A stretch of 64,000 nucleotides of DNA from Mercenaria mercenaria (GCF_021730395.1 NC_069362.1:64869501-64933500); one strand, 5' to 3'. Shown: positions 11,655 through 23,500, counted from the stretch's first letter. Notes: generated by a model from the letters alone, not told the origin. Made by a program: numbers and translations.

Positions 11655-12639
11655 CTGGCATCTACTACACAGTTATTTGGTCTCCATTGTAAAGGAAGGA
11701 CTCGTAAGCTGCTTGTTTATAAATATTTACGAAATGACCAGTTGCAGACTGACTTTTATTGGGCAATGACCTTTCATTTTTATTAGAGTCTGATACTGTT
11801 CATGCTAAATTGATGATTATAGTATATGCAAGATACAGCAGTAAAATTTTTTTTAAAAAATGATGTGGGTAATACTTGCCAGTGTCAACTGGAATTTTTT
11901 AAAACAGCTTTTTTTCAGAATTATGGAATGAAGTAATACTCATTGCATGGGAAATGATGTATCTAAGAAAATGAATGGTCACATCAATAGTTTTTATCCA
12001 TAAACAAGAAAATTATAGCTATTTTTTCAAATCGTTTCACAAGCTTGCTTGCAGTTGGGGGTTTTATGTTTAGTTAGAAATGATAAATTTGGAGGAAACA
12101 CTCCTTTCTCCACCTAGAAGTCTCCCCACTTTTCTTGGAGGAGAAATGACTTCTCCAGTATAAGCTCAAGCTGTATCTCTCAGTCTGTGGTGCATGTGTA
12201 AAACAAACCATTGTCATTAACAGGCTCAATAAAAGTGTCACTTCTCATACACTTCTTCATAATTCTGTTTCAGTTGGAACATTTTTTTTTTCAATTTGTA
12301 TGGTTGGTACCAAACTTTTTTATCATGTACCCACATTTTCTAAGTATATGAGTACATGTACCCACTTTTCAAAAAGTCACTGGGAATGCTGAATTAAGAT
12401 TTATGAGCACAATCCATGTTAAAAATACGAAAGAAAACATTTTAATTCTTCAGTCTCGAGAAAAACATGATATCGATAAAAGCTTCTGATTACAGCTCAC
12501 AAAGTCCTGTCATATTCTATGTATCTAAAACAACAAAAACAAGAGCAAACTTTCAAAATCATCTCGTGTTTTGAAAGATAAATTATAGTCTCCTCTCCTT
12601 TGAGAGTATTCATATTGATTACCGGACCTCTAGACAGCC

Positions 12640-13302
12640 CCACACGCTTATTAACCAGGTTTTCGTTGTTAGATTGGGGTATGTCGTTGGTCGGGCGGGC
12701 GGGCGGATCGGCGGGCGGCAGCGTCAAACTGGTGTTTCCGGTCAATAACTTTCGTTTCGGTAAAGATATTTGAATAAAACTTGGTATGTATGTAGCTTAT
12801 ATCAAGACAAAGGCTGGGATTTTTTTGGGGTTTCTGGGGTCAAGGTCAAGGTCACTGTTACTTAAAATAGAAAAAGGGTTTCCGGTCAATAACTTTTGTT
12901 TCAGTAAAGATATTTGAATAAAACTTGGTATGTATGTAGCTTATATCAAGACAAAGGCTGGGATTTTTTTGGGGTTTCTGGGGTCAAGGTCAAGGTCACT
13001 GTTACTTAAAATAGAAAAAGGGTTTCCGGTCAATAACTTTTGTTTCAGTAAAGATATTTGAATAAAACTTGGTATGTATGTAGCTTATATCAAGACAAAG
13101 GGCGGGATTGATTTTGGGGTTTCTGGGGTCAAGGTCAAGGTCACTGTTACTTAAAATAGAAAAAGGGTTTCCGGTCAATAACTTAACTTAGGAACGAGCT
13201 ATCATGATGAAACTTGGTGTATAGAAAACTTATATAAAGTTATAGCTTGGGATTGATTTTGGGGTTTCTGGGATCAAGGTCAAGGTCATTGTTACTAAAA
13301 AT
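12640..13302 (+). mobile_element. Family E tandem-array element, four 144-bp units
   Basis: Units begin with GGTTTCCGGTCAATAACTT at about 12733, 12877, 13021 and 13165 and contain GGGGTCAAGGTCAAGGTCAC. The first three are nearly identical, suggesting recent amplification. The 5' region includes TTAACCAGGTTTTCGTT and a GGGCGGGCGG-type G-rich stretch. Instead of a normal 3' end the array runs into a telomere-like block. Confidence 0.75.
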
Positions 13303-13360
13303 AGGGTTAGGGTTGTGCTTTAGGGTTAGGGTTAGGTTAGGGTTAGGGTTAGGGTTGTGC
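13303..13360 (+). repeat. Interstitial TTAGGG repeat block
   Basis: About eight TTAGGG motifs in one orientation, broken by one TAGGTTAGGG slip and two copies of GTTGTGCTTTA. It sits exactly between the last family E unit and the start of a family A element 30 bp later. TTAGGG is the animal telomere repeat; the flanking repeats show this is internal. Confidence 0.9.
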
Positions 13361-13390
13361 TTTAAAGTGGTGCACTGTGATTCAGTATAC

Positions 13391-15139
13391 TTTTTAGCTC
13401 ACCTGTCACAAAGTGACAAGGTGAGCTTTTGTGATCGCGCGGTGTCCGTCGTCCGTGCGTGCGTAAACTTTTCCTTGTGACATCTCTAATGGTCACATTT
13501 TTCATGGGATCTTTATGAAAATGGGTCAGAATGTTCATCTTGGTAAATTCTAGGTCAAGTTCGAAACTGGGTCACGTGCCATCAAAAACTAGGTCAGTAG
13601 GTCTAAAAATAGAAAAACCTTGTGACCTCTCTAGAGGCCATAATTTTCAATGGATCTTCATGAAAATTGGTCAGAATGTTCACCTTGATGATATCTAGGT
13701 CAAGTTCGAAACTGGGTCACGTGCGGTCAAAAACTAGGTCAGTAGGTCTAAAAATAGAAAAACCTTGTGACCTCTCTAGAGGCCATATGTTTCACAAGAT
13801 CTTCATGAAAATTGGTCAGAATGTTCACCTTGATGATATCTAGGCCAAGTTCGAAACTGGGTCACCTGCGGTCAGAAACTAGGTCAGTAGGTCTAAAAAT
13901 AGAAAAACCTTGTGACCTTTCTAGAGGCCATATATTTCACAAGATCTTCATGAAAATCTGTCAGAACGTTCACCTTGATGATATCTAGGTCAAGTTCGAA
14001 ACTGGGTCACGTGCCGTCAAACACTAGGTCAGTAGGTCAAATAATAGAAAAACCTTGTGACCTCTCTAAAGGCCATATTTTTCATGGGATCTGTAGGAAA
14101 GTTGATCTGAATGTTCATCTTGATGATATCTAGGTCAAGTTCGAAACTGGGTCACGTGCGGTCAAAAACTAGGTCAGTAGATCTAAAAATAGAAAAACCT
14201 TGTGACCTGTCTAGAGGCCATATATTTCATGAAATCTTCATGAAAATTGGTCAGAATGTTCACCTTGATGATATCTGAGTCAAGTTCAAAAGTGGGTCAC
14301 GTGCCGTCAAAAACTAGGTCAGTAGGTCAAATAATAGAAAAACCTTGTGACCTCTCTACAGGCCATATTTTCCATGGGATCTGCATGAAAGTTGGTCTGA
14401 ATGTTCATCTTGATGATATCTAGGTCAAGTTCGAAACAGGGTCATGTGCAGTCAAAAACTAGGTCAGTAGGTGTAAAAATAGAAAAACGTTGTGACCTCT
14501 CTAGAGGCCATACTTGTGAATGGATCTCCATAAAAATTGGTCAGAATGTTCATCTTGATGATATCTAGGTCAAATTCGAAAGTTGGTCACGTGCCCTCAA
14601 AAAGTAGGTCAGTAGGTCAAATAATGAAAAAACGTTGTGACCTCTCTAGAGGCCATATTTTTCATGGGATGTGTTTGAAAGTTAGTCTGATTGTTTATCT
14701 TGATGATATCTAGGTCAAGTTTGAAACTGGGTCAACTGCGATCAAAAACTAGGTCAGTAGGTCTTGAAATAGAAAAACCTTGTGACCTCTCTAGAGGCCA
14801 TACCCTTGAATGGATCTTCATGAAAATTGGTCAGAATGTTCACCTTGATGATATCTAGGTCAAGCTTGAAACTGGGTCACGTGCCTTAAAAAACTAGGGC
14901 AATAGGTTAAATAATAGAAAAACCTTGTGACCTCTCTAGAGACCATATTTTTCAATGGATCTTCATGAAAATTGGTCAGAATTTTTATCTTGATAATATC
15001 TAGGTCAAGTTCAAAACTGGGTCACATGAGCTCAAAAACTAGGTCACTATGTCAAATAATAGAAAAAACGACATCATACTCAAAACTGGATCATGTGGGA
15101 AAAGGTGAGCGATTCAGGACCATCATGGTCCTCTTGTAT
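13391..15139 (+). mobile_element. Family A element, complete, about eleven 145-bp units
   Basis: The 5' end is TTTTTAGCTCACC, followed by a foldback (AGCTCACCTGTCAC ... GTGACAAGGTGAGCT). The internal units are the same family as 1-1571 and contain CTAGGTCAGTAGGTC. The 3' end is GGTGAGCGATTCA, hairpin GGACCATCATGGTCC, then TCTTGTAT. With its 5' end preserved, it defines the full structure of the family. Confidence 0.85.
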
Positions 15140-15838
15140 ATTCTTATGAAGTGTTGAAAACCTGGTTTCGTGGCATTGCCGCGTTTCTTGTTTATAATGG
15201 ATGAAAATTTGCATTAGTAAAAGCCTTAAAAATCGTGTACAAGGTAAAATGAAGTTGATAGCATCTTCAAATCCTGAACTTTCAAGATTGTTTACTGGTG
15301 AAATGAACTGTTTACTGGTGAAATGAACTGTGATGTTTTTCTGTCAAATTACTGTGTAACAATGTCATTGGAAATGCAGATTAAATGAAAACAAGGTCAA
15401 AACAAAAATGACGTGGAAATAGGTGTGCGTAAAATTACGGGTATTTGACAATAGTTTGACATTTGGAGGGGTTGAATTACGTTGATCAAATGTATGTGTG
15501 TAACTTATTATCTAAAGTTTTATACAAGTTTAACTGTTTTAACAGAAAAATACAGAATTCATAAATAAATTGATTACTGTATGCCTAGAAGACCTCTAGC
15601 CCGGTCACCGGACAGTTAGTCACTTCCTACTTCAAAGGCAGTGGCTAGGGGTAAAATTTAAACTAAAATCAAAGTATTAAATCCTTACAATATTTCAATG
15701 AAATTTCAAGGTTTTGTAGTTTGTAGCATGTGCAGTCAAAAATCTAATTTGATTTCTGAAATAATGTGATATTTATTTCTAAAGTCACTATAATTCAACC
15801 ATTGTGGCTATTTAATTGTCATTTCATTTATTTTACAG
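15140..15838. other. Upstream region and probable 5' intron of TMEM186
   Basis: No open frame of note. A 21-bp direct duplication (GTTTACTGGTGAAATGAACTG) lies at about 15290-15331. The right edge is a polypyrimidine-rich stretch ending TTTTACAG directly before 15839, an acceptor, so a non-coding first exon probably lies in or left of this stretch. I could not place it. Confidence 0.5.
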
Positions 15839-15856
15839 GGAAACAGTACTGCAAAG

Positions 15857-16588
15857 ATGTTGTGCATAAGGATTACACCAAGAAGTTTGAGTCAGATACA
15901 CAGATCAGTCACTGCTATTGTCAAAACCTGCAGATTCACAACTCCAAATGTCACGAACTGTGTAACCAAGAAAATAAAGTTTCCTGCTTCATTACCATTA
16001 ACATGGCATATTGATTCAGTCCTTTGTCAGTCTAGAGCTTATTCTTCAAAATCATCAGAAACAGAACCCCAGCAAGAACAAGAATCAGATCCCCAAAACT
16101 CTCAGCCAGAAGCAGAACCAACAGAACCATTAAGGACAATATATAAATATCGTCATATCACAACTGCACGCACTGTTGCTAAGGTGAAAATATTTCAGAC
16201 AGCTGTCGTTTGTGGAGTTGTACCGTACTTATATTCAGGCTATCTAGGTGGATTGGTGTCTTACGGAGCATTGATGAGTAGTATAGGCATAATGGTTACA
16301 GCAACCTTTATGCTGTATGTTCTTAGTGATCTAATCAGGAAAATTATCTGTATATTGAAGTATAACAGTGACACTGGTGAAGTACATATTTCCCATTTAA
16401 CCTTCTGGGGCCGTAGAAGGGATGTTATACTGGATCTTTCGAACATTGTTCCGATCTCTGACTCTGCCGAGAATATTACTGACACCTACATAAAGGTGAA
16501 CACATATGATAAAAGTGAATCATTTCTCATATTTATCAAAGACATCCCAGAGGAAGAAAAAAACGAAGTTTTGAGGATTCTTGAATAA
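15857..16588 (+). CDS. TMEM186: Transmembrane protein 186, mitochondrial complex I assembly factor
   Basis: 243 residues in one coding exon, complete to TAA. The exon opens at 15839 after a TTTTACAG acceptor; the first ATG in frame is at 15857. Residues 1-60 are basic, poor in acid and rich in Ser/Thr, as in a mitochondrial presequence, ending SRAY|SSKSS (an R-3 type cleavage site near residue 62). Residues 63-92 are an acidic Gln/Glu/Pro linker. Then come IYKYRHITTARTVAKVKIFQTA (93-116), two membrane segments about 115-133 and 138-158 joined by a short turn, and the family signature HLTFWGRRRDV (180-190) with a DLSNIVP strand after it. In vertebrates TMEM186 belongs to the MCIA complex (with ACAD9, ECSIT, NDUFAF1, TMEM126B) that builds the ND2 module of complex I in the inner membrane. 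Length is close to vertebrate forms (about 213) apart from a longer N-terminus. Identification rests on recalled family motifs. Confidence 0.9.
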   Translation: MLCIRITPRSLSQIHRSVTAIVKTCRFTTPNVTNCVTKKIKFPASLPLTWHIDSVLCQSRAYSSKSSETEPQQEQESDPQNSQPEAEPTEPLRTIYKYRHITTARTVAKVKIFQTAVVCGVVPYLYSGYLGGLVSYGALMSSIGIMVTATFMLYVLSDLIRKIICILKYNSDTGEVHISHLTFWGRRRDVILDLSNIVPISDSAENITDTYIKVNTYDKSESFLIFIKDIPEEEKNEVLRILE

Positions 16589-16699
16589 GGAATGATTATG
16601 CCTGGACTATTTTTGTTTGTGAATTTTATCAAAAGTAGACTTTAAAAAAGAATTACCACTGAATGGTTTATATTCCTTTAAAAATTTCATTGTTGATGA

Positions 16700-17215
16700 G
16701 ACTGGATAATTGTGCCTCCCACATGTAGTGGGAAGACATATCGATTTAGTGCTGTCCGTCTGTCTTTCAGTCTGTCACAAAGTTTGTTCATGCAATTCTT
16801 CCAACACTACTGCGGAGTGGTGAGGGATTTACACCAAACTTCCCAGGAGCGATCATTTATTGCCAAGCCTAGTTGGTCATATTGCCAACATTTTCCGGTT
16901 CAATGATTTTCAGCAGAGTTATGGCCATTTATTCATGAAATTTTATAATGTTTTGGTCACTTCTATTATAGTATTGGGCGGATTTCCACCAAACCTCACA
17001 GGAGTGATCAGTGTCTGGCCTCATTATGCATAATTTTCGGCATTTCAGGGTTAGTGATTTTCAGGGGGATTATTGCCCTTTATCCTACCACTATGCATTT
17101 ATCAGGCCGATATCTGCCTGCTGTGTAAATTTGCGGTTTATTCAGTCAATACAGGTTTATACTATCAATACAACTGACAGACTACTTTTTCAAGTATATG
17201 TGCTATAGGCAGTGT
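16700..17215 (+). repeat. Family M tandem-array remnant
   Basis: Contains CCGTCTGTCTTTCAGTCTGTC then two diverged units of about 155 bp with TTTACACCAAACTTCCCAGGA and GATTTTCAGCAGAGTTATGGCC. Similar sequence recurs at 18820-19000. It is degenerate, with no clear 3' hairpin. Confidence 0.5.
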
Positions 17216-17390
17216 AAATTGGGCCAAGAGTTCAAAATTGAAACATTCCATCATTTTCCAAGGACAGCCGCGGTAAAAAGTAAAAAATTGGTTGACTCTA
17301 TAGAAGTAAACCTCAATACAGAATGGTACGTTGACGTTTTTAAAGTCTAGGTGAATCGACCTTGACTTTGTGTATTTTGGCGTTCACTCA

Positions 17391-18162
17391 TTTTTATGCC
17401 CCCGAAGGGAGGCATATAGTTTTTGAACCGTCTGTCGGTCTGTCAGTCTGTCAGTCTGTCCGCAGTTTTCGTGTCCGGTCCATATCTTTGTCATCCATGG
17501 ATGGATTTTCAAATAACTTGGCATGAATGTGTACCACAGTAAGACGATGTGTCGTGTGCAAGACCCAGGTCCGTAGCTCAAAGGTCAAAGTCACACTTAT
17601 ACGTTAAAGGTCATTTTTCATGATAGTGCATTCGTGTCCGGTCCATATCTTTGTCATCCATGGATGGATTTTCAAATAACTTGGCATGAATGTGTACCTT
17701 AGTAAGACAACATGTTGCGCGCAAGACCCAGGTCCTTAGCTCAAAGGTCAAGGTCACACTTAGACGTTAAAGGTCATTTTTCATGATAGTGCATTCGTGT
17801 CCTGTCCTTATCTTTGTCATCCATGGATGGATTTTCAAGTAACTGGGCATGAATGTGTATCAACAGTAAGACGATGTGTCACGCGCAAGACCCAGGTCGG
17901 TAGCTCAAAGGTCAAGGTCGCACTTAGACGTTAAAGGTCATATTTCATGATAGTGCATTGATGGGCGTGTCTGGTCCATATCTTTGTCATTCATGAATGG
18001 ATTTTAAAATTATTGGGCATGAATGTGTACCACAGTAAGACGACGTGTGGCGCGCAAGACCCAGGTCCGTAGGTCAAAGGTCCTAAACTATAACATCGGC
18101 CATAACTATTCATTCAGAGTGCCATCGGGGGCATGTGTCATCCTATGGAGACAGCTCTTGTT
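17391..18162 (+). mobile_element. Family D element, second complete copy
   Basis: The ends are the same as at 5045-5634: TTTTTATGCCCCCGAAGGG at the start, and CATCGGGGGCATGTG, TGTCATCCTATGGAGACA, GCTCTTGTT at the end. It has four internal units with GTCCGGTCCATATCTTTGTC against three in the other copy, so unit number varies between copies. Confidence 0.88.
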
Positions 18163-18604
18163 AGTTAGAAATTACACAAATAACCAGATTTAGCAGTCAT
18201 TTATTGTAATTATTGGATCTAAACAAATCATGGAGGAAGGAATTTCATTTACCTCAAATTGTTTTGCACGGAAATAGAGTAAATTAAGGTAGAGCTTGCG
18301 GGCATTTGAATTCATCTTAAGCATGGATTTCGGCTGTATTTTATCCGAGTCAAAACCACTCTGCTTGTTTTGTACATGAATGCCCTGTTAGCACCGATGA
18401 TTTATATATAATACACAGAACTTCAGAAGGTAAAGCATGAGTTAAGAAATAATGTTTTATTGTAAGGAATTGTGTGTAACTTGATCATATAGGCAAGGGC
18501 TTAGGAATTTACAAGTGAATGAACATTTGGATTATTTTTATAAAGAAAATCATTTTATAAGGAAATATATATTATACACAGATTTTACTGGCTGCAGGAT
18601 AAAT

Positions 18605-18746
18605 AGAATATTAGGTTACTGTCTTTCTTTACTTAAGTTTATCCACCTGTCTCCGAAATGTTTATTCCCCTCGGCAAGCCTCGGGGTGGATAAACCTTTC
18701 TCCAACACGGTGGATAAACTTAAGAAAGACAGTACCCTAATATTCT
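18605..18746. repeat. Foldback palindrome, about 40-bp arms
   Basis: The left arm 18605-18647 (AGAATATTAGG ... TTTATCCACC) is inverted at 18709-18746 (GGTGGATAAAC ... AATATTCT), with one 5-base insertion in the left arm. The loop carries CTCGGCAAGCCTCGG and a second GGTGGATAAACC. It has the same plan as the palindrome at 57685-57836. Confidence 0.85.
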
Positions 18747-18749
18747 CTA

Positions 18750-19020
18750 TCTTATTTGTCAAATTTTATGATGTTTCGACAACTTCTTTTATTTTTTTGG
18801 TGGAATTCTCAACCAAACCATATTTTTGTCATGAATAACTGATTTTCAGCAGAGTCATGACTCTTTATTTGTCAAATTCATTTATCTGTGCTGCTTCTCT
18901 TATACCACAGGTTGGAGTTTTTGTTAGATTTCACTCTACAAGACCAGAGTTTCTGCCCTTTACTTAGTCAAATATATGTATTAAGGGCATACAAGTTTGT
19001 ATCCCATGTATCTTAAAAAG
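18750..19020 (+). repeat. Family M remnant
   Basis: Two degenerate units with GATTTTCAGCAGAGTCATG and CTTTATTTGTCAAATTCATT, ending in TTAAGGGCATACAAGTTTG, a phrase also seen before the family G element near 25540. Confidence 0.4.
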
Positions 19021-19180
19021 TATTTTTTTGACAGAGAGACATAAAACATTAGAGGATTGTAAAATAGCATGTGAAGGTGTGCACCTGGTGTTCTCAGTGG
19101 GACTTTACTCAGCTAGACCTGAGTAATGGTCCTTGACTTAATGAAAAATACACAGAGTTCTTAAAAGTTTGTGTTGAATA

Positions 19181-19570
19181 TTTTTAGCTCACCTGAGCAC
19201 AAAGTGCTCATGGTGAGCTATTGTGATCATGCTGTGTCTTTCATGTGTCTGTCAAGTCGTTCGTTGTCAACATTTGTATTTAAACGACATCTCCTCCAAA
19301 ACCACTGAATGGATTTTGATGAAACTTAGCCATGATGTTCCTTGGGTGGTCCTCTACCAAAGTTGTTCCAACAGTTATGCTTGGTTGCACATAGGGGCAG
19401 CTAGAGTTAAAAATAGAAAAAAACTTCAAACAACATCTCCTGCTAAACTTATGGTCCAATTTTGAAATAATTTCACACAAATGGTCCTTATGTCACCCTC
19501 TACCAAGACTTTTCAAATTATATTGATTCATCAAAATACATGGCCGCCAGGGGTCACACTTAATGTATAT
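19181..19570 (+). mobile_element. Family A element, 3' truncated
   Basis: It begins TTTTTAGCTCACCTGAGCAC and folds back (AGCTCACCTGAGCAC ... GTGCTCATGGTGAGCT). Two units follow with AACATCTCCTCCAAAACCA-like and CTCTACCAAAGTTGTTC-like phrases. It stops abruptly against the next repeat with no 3' hairpin. Confidence 0.7.
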
Positions 19571-19571
19571 A

Positions 19572-20456
19572 AAGCAGGGGTCTAGCTAGGTCCAAATTTT
19601 TGGGAGAAGTCACTTCTCCCTCAAGCTGATTATGGGAGAAGTGGGGAGACTTTAGGGAGAAGTGGGAACACTTTTTCTACCGCAATGATGTTGAGTGATT
19701 CGAAAGGTGGCTGTAATTTTCTTGTTTCTTGATAAAAAACATTGATGTGACCATTCATTTTCTTAGTTAGATCATTTCCAATACAGTGGTTATCGTTTCG
19801 TTGCAAAATTTTGAAAAAAGTCGTTTTCAAAATTCAAGCCGATGCTGTAAATGTAACCCGCCGAATTTTGGTTATATCTTGTATGAAGTGTTTATTATTA
19901 ACACTGAGTCATTCACCCAGGAATGTCAGTATCTCACTCGAATAAAACTGAAAGTAAAATGTGTAAACTAGAAATACATATTCAAATAAATTCATCGATG
20001 GAAGTCAATTTAACGTAGTTAATACATTACATGTCGTTCTTTTATCATAGATAACAAATAATTGTGTACCATATTCCAATTAATCGAATGGTTAATCAGC
20101 AGTTTCTTTAATAAAACATTGTTGTTTTTTTTGCACTCAAACATATTGACAATTAACACGAAGTGTCAAAGACGTAAATTTGATTCGCTTTCACACTTCT
20201 CGGGAAAATCTCGCAAGTACCTGAAGTAGGCGGAGCTTAAATTATGCTACCGGCATGTGTTTGTGTATTCGACACTCATTATGACACCGTGCAAATTGTC
20301 AACAGTCCGGGTAGCAGTAATTAGCGAGTGCGGAAATCAAAGAAATTCGGGCGACTTGCATTTCGCTTTGAGGTTAGATCTGAGCGAAGTTTGAAGTTCT
20401 AGAGCGCCTATTTCGCTCAAGTCGCCCACTCATGAGAGCCCTGTGAAGATAATGGC
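19572..20456 (+). mobile_element. Candidate DNA element with CAGGG...CCCTG ends
   Basis: It starts CAGGGGTCTAGCTAGG, followed by a foldback GGGAGAAGTCACTTCTCCC and a second GGGAGAAGTGGGGAG. It ends GAGAGCCCTG. An inverted partial copy lies in 8590-12180. No convincing target duplication; CAGGG ends are common in hAT elements but assignment is a guess. No coding frame. Confidence 0.5.
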
Positions 20457-20535
20457 CAGAATTGCTGTTAGAATTACCACACATGATATATATAAAATTA
20501 ATTTATGGTCAGAATTGCAGTTAGAACTAGAACAA

Positions 20536-20994
20536 TTTTTAGCTCGACTTTTCGAAGAATAATCTAGCTATTCTGCTCACCCTGGCGTCGGCATCTGCAT
20601 CACACCTTGGTTAAAGTTTAGCATGCAAGTACATATGAATATCATTTAAAGGCATATAGCTTTTTCTTTTTCTAGGTCAATTACCAACCTCACTGGGTCA
20701 AGTCCCATAACTCTGACATGATTTTTGAGAAAATTATGCCCCCTTTTGAACTTAGAAAATCCTGGTTAATGTTTTACATGCAAGTTACTGTCTCCAAAAC
20801 TAATGCAGATATTGAATTGAAACTTCAAGTGTGTCTTCAGGGTTATAAAACTAGTTGATAGTATCAAGTCCCATAACTCTGACCTGCATCTTTGGCCAAA
20901 TTATGCCCCCTTTTGGACATAGAAAATCCTGGTTAAAGTTTTGTATGCAAGTACATACAACTGTTACTGAAAGGCCTATAGATTTGAAACTTAC
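20536..20994 (+). mobile_element. Family B element, 3' truncated by a family A insertion
   Basis: It starts TTTTTAGCTCGACTTTTCG, then CACCCTGGCGTCGGCATC, CACCTTGGTTAAAGTTT and units with GGTCAAGTCCCATAACTCTGAC and AAATTATGCCCCCTTTT. It is cut at TTGAAACTTAC by the family A element. The full version of this family is at 58038-59165. Confidence 0.75.
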
Positions 20995-22482
20995 TTTTAG
21001 CTCACCTGAGTGAAACGCTCAGGGTGAGCTATTGTGATCGCTCGCCGTCCGGCGTTGGTCCGTCCGGCGTCCATCTGTCATCCGTCGTCTGATCGTCCAC
21101 ACTTTCTTTTAAACAACATCTCCTCCTAAACCACCAGTTCAGTTTTGATGAAACTTAACAGGAATGATCCTTGGATGACCGACTTTCAAAATTGATCAAA
21201 GAATTGAATTCCACACAGAACTCTGATTGCCATGGCAGTGGAAAGGAAAAACTTTAAAAATCTTCTTGTCCAAAACAACAGGGCCAAGGGCTTTGATATT
21301 TAGTGTGTAGGTTGTTCAAATTTTCCCAGTAGGGTCAATTATGGCCCCGCCCCATGGGTCACATGGACTTGTATAGGAAAAATTTTAAAAATCTTCTTGT
21401 CTGAATCCATAAGACCTAGGTCTTTGATATTTGGTATGAAGCATTGCCTTATGGTCCTCTACTAAGATTGTTCAAATTATGCCTTTAGGGTGAAAAGAGG
21501 CCCCGCCCCGGGTGTACCAACTTTAAAAATCTTTGTCTGAAACTGCAAGGCCTAGGCTTTTGATATTTGGTATGTAACATTGTCTAGTAATCCTTTACCA
21601 AGATTATTCAAATTATGTCCCTGAGGTGAAAAGAGGCCCCACCCAGGGGGTCCCAAATTTTACATAGACTTATATAGGAAAAAAACTTTAAAAATCTTCT
21701 TGCCTGAAACTGCAAGGCCTAGGGTTTTGATATTTGGTAAGTTGCATTGCCTAGTGATCCTCTACCATAATTGTTCAAATTATGCCCCTGGGAGAAAAGA
21801 GGCCCTCCTCCGGGGGCCCCAAATTTTACATAGACATATAGGGGGAAAAAAATCTTCTTGTCTGAAAGTTCAAGGCTTAAGCTTTTGATATTTGGTATGC
21901 AGCATTGCCTAGTGGTTCTCTAACATGATTGTTCAAATAATGCCCCTGGAGTGAAAAGAAGCCCCAACTCAGGGGTCACTTGTATATGAGTTATATAGGA
22001 AAAAATACTTCAAAAATTATGTGATCATATTTTTAGATTGTTTAATTATAATTACCTGATGACCTCAAGTAATTAGGGGGTCACTTGACTATGACCTTGA
22101 CCTACTGACCTACTTTTTTGTTTTTTAAGATGCAGCCTTGAAATTTGGATGATATATACAGTTTTGCACATCGACCTTAACAGCATAGAAATTTGGACCA
22201 CGTCAATAACTTTCGATAAAGATTTCAATACTTATCTTTAATGTTCTTAGCCCTGAACTACTGACCTACTTTCTTGTTTTTGAAGCTACAGCAAAGAGTT
22301 TTATTTGTTATAATTTTTTGTTATCACCAGGCATTCTCAGTATTTATCTTTTGAATGAATTCTTTCACCATAGTGAGCCTCACCTTGGGTTTTTTTTTTA
22401 CAGCCTTTTGAGCAAAGAAATTTGTTCAAGCAAGCAATTAAACTCAGGTGAGCGATATAGGGCCATCATGGCCCTCTTGTTT
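20995..22482 (+). mobile_element. Family A element, complete
   Basis: The 5' end TTTTAGCTCACCTGAGTGAAA folds back on CGCTCAGGGTGAGCT. Internal units of about 150 bp carry TGATATTTGGTATGxAGCAT, CTACCAAGATTGTTCAAATT and GGCCCCGCCC. The 3' end is CAGGTGAGCGATATA, hairpin GGGCCATCATGGCCC, then TCTTGTTT. Its left edge joins a family B fragment and its right edge a LINE fragment, so it marks a rearranged junction. Confidence 0.85.
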
Positions 22483-23490
22483 CTTTTTTTGATATCCTAA
22501 TCGCTTCGCATTATCAGAATTAAATTCCATGGACCAGGTCTTTTCCCAAAGTTCTAATTTATGGAGGTCCTGCTGGAGAGTCTTACAATGATGCATGATA
22601 TTTATAGTGAGATAAACTACTGTGTCATCAGCAAAGAGTCTTACGCTGCTTTTAAGTAAGTCTGGTAGGTCACTGATATGTATGGAAAACGCAAGGCCAA
22701 AGGACATACCCCTGACACCACAGGTAGTATATCTGATTGGTGGCCGATTTAATCCACATGGATGTTTTTCTGTCTATACCTAATTAAAATAGATTGTAGA
22801 CCAAAAGATTGTGATCGACTTTGTCTAACGCTTTGCTAAAATCCATTACTATTAGGTCTGTCTATTTACTAGCTTCGAGGTTATCAAAAAATTATTGACT
22901 AAAATCAGTTAACTGAGATTCACAACTGTGCAGAAGCCATGTTGGAAGGAATTAAGCAAATTTTAGTATCTAGATAATTCATAACATTTGATACTAAAAC
23001 ATGCTCAATCAGTTGGAAGCAATGCAAGTAAGGGAATAAGCCTGTGATTGCTGGCTTTGTTTCATTGGCCCGTTTGGTATACAGGGGCAACGATAGCCGT
23101 CCTCCAGTCTTGTGGAACACTGCCAGTACCAAGAGAAGACTTGTAAATTTTAGTCCCATTTTATAGAAGAGCAGTATTTAAGCTGTGGGCGGACATAGGT
23201 GTTGGACATATACAAATGTAGGTGTTGTAAGCTGTTTTTTTTACTTTCCTGTTGTTTGTTTGGACATTCCTTCTGATGAATTTAAGTGAATATTTGCTTT
23301 TGATGTGATGCTATCAATATGTTTTGACCAACTGAGATCTTTACTTAGTGTGATGCCCAGGTATTTAGCAGCATCTCTAGTTTTTAGTGCTATATTATGG
23401 AGTGTATAATTGTAGATGATAGGGTTTTTTCTTTCGAGTACTCTTCAATACCTCACACTTACCCGGATTGAACTCCATTCATAAGGTACA
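22483..23490 (-). pseudogene. LINE reverse transcriptase fragments in permuted order
   Basis: On the minus strand, 23160 down to about 22485 encodes RT pieces: a LPLYTKR..ETKPA block (RT motif 1 region), LIEHVLVSNVMNYLDT, a DFSKALDKV-like stretch, then ISDLPDLLKSSVRLFADDTVVY with the catalytic FADD. The adjoining upstream part (about 23490 to 23160) encodes sequence that belongs after the RT: MEFNPGKCEVL, KYLGITLSKDLSW, NTYVRPQLKYCS. So the C-terminal part of one copy precedes the N-terminal part of another. Stops and frame changes show it is dead. It belongs to the Jockey/CR1/L2 group of LINEs; the clade is not resolved. Its downstream edge is cut by the family A element. Confidence 0.8.
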
Positions 23491-23500
23491 GATATACTGT

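Larger units (their letters stand above)
8590..12180 (-). mobile_element. Inverted copy of the 19572-20456 element, split by an insertion
   Basis: Bases about 8590-8784 and 11670-12180 match, in inverse orientation, stretches of 19572-20456: the CTACTTCAGG..ACTTGTGAGA block and the TCTAAGAAAATGAATGGTCACATCAA block. The right border carries the CACTTCTCC / GGAGAAGTG phrase. The middle (about 8785-11654) is absent from the other copy and is probably a separate insertion. Confidence 0.5.

Noticed and set aside
13303-13360. A true chromosome end
   Set aside because: Sequence continues on both sides with repeats and genes; the block is short and interrupted.
15766-16014. A second protein overlapping TMEM186 in another frame
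   Set aside because: It crosses the splice acceptor and has no family resemblance; the TMEM186 frame carries the conserved motifs.
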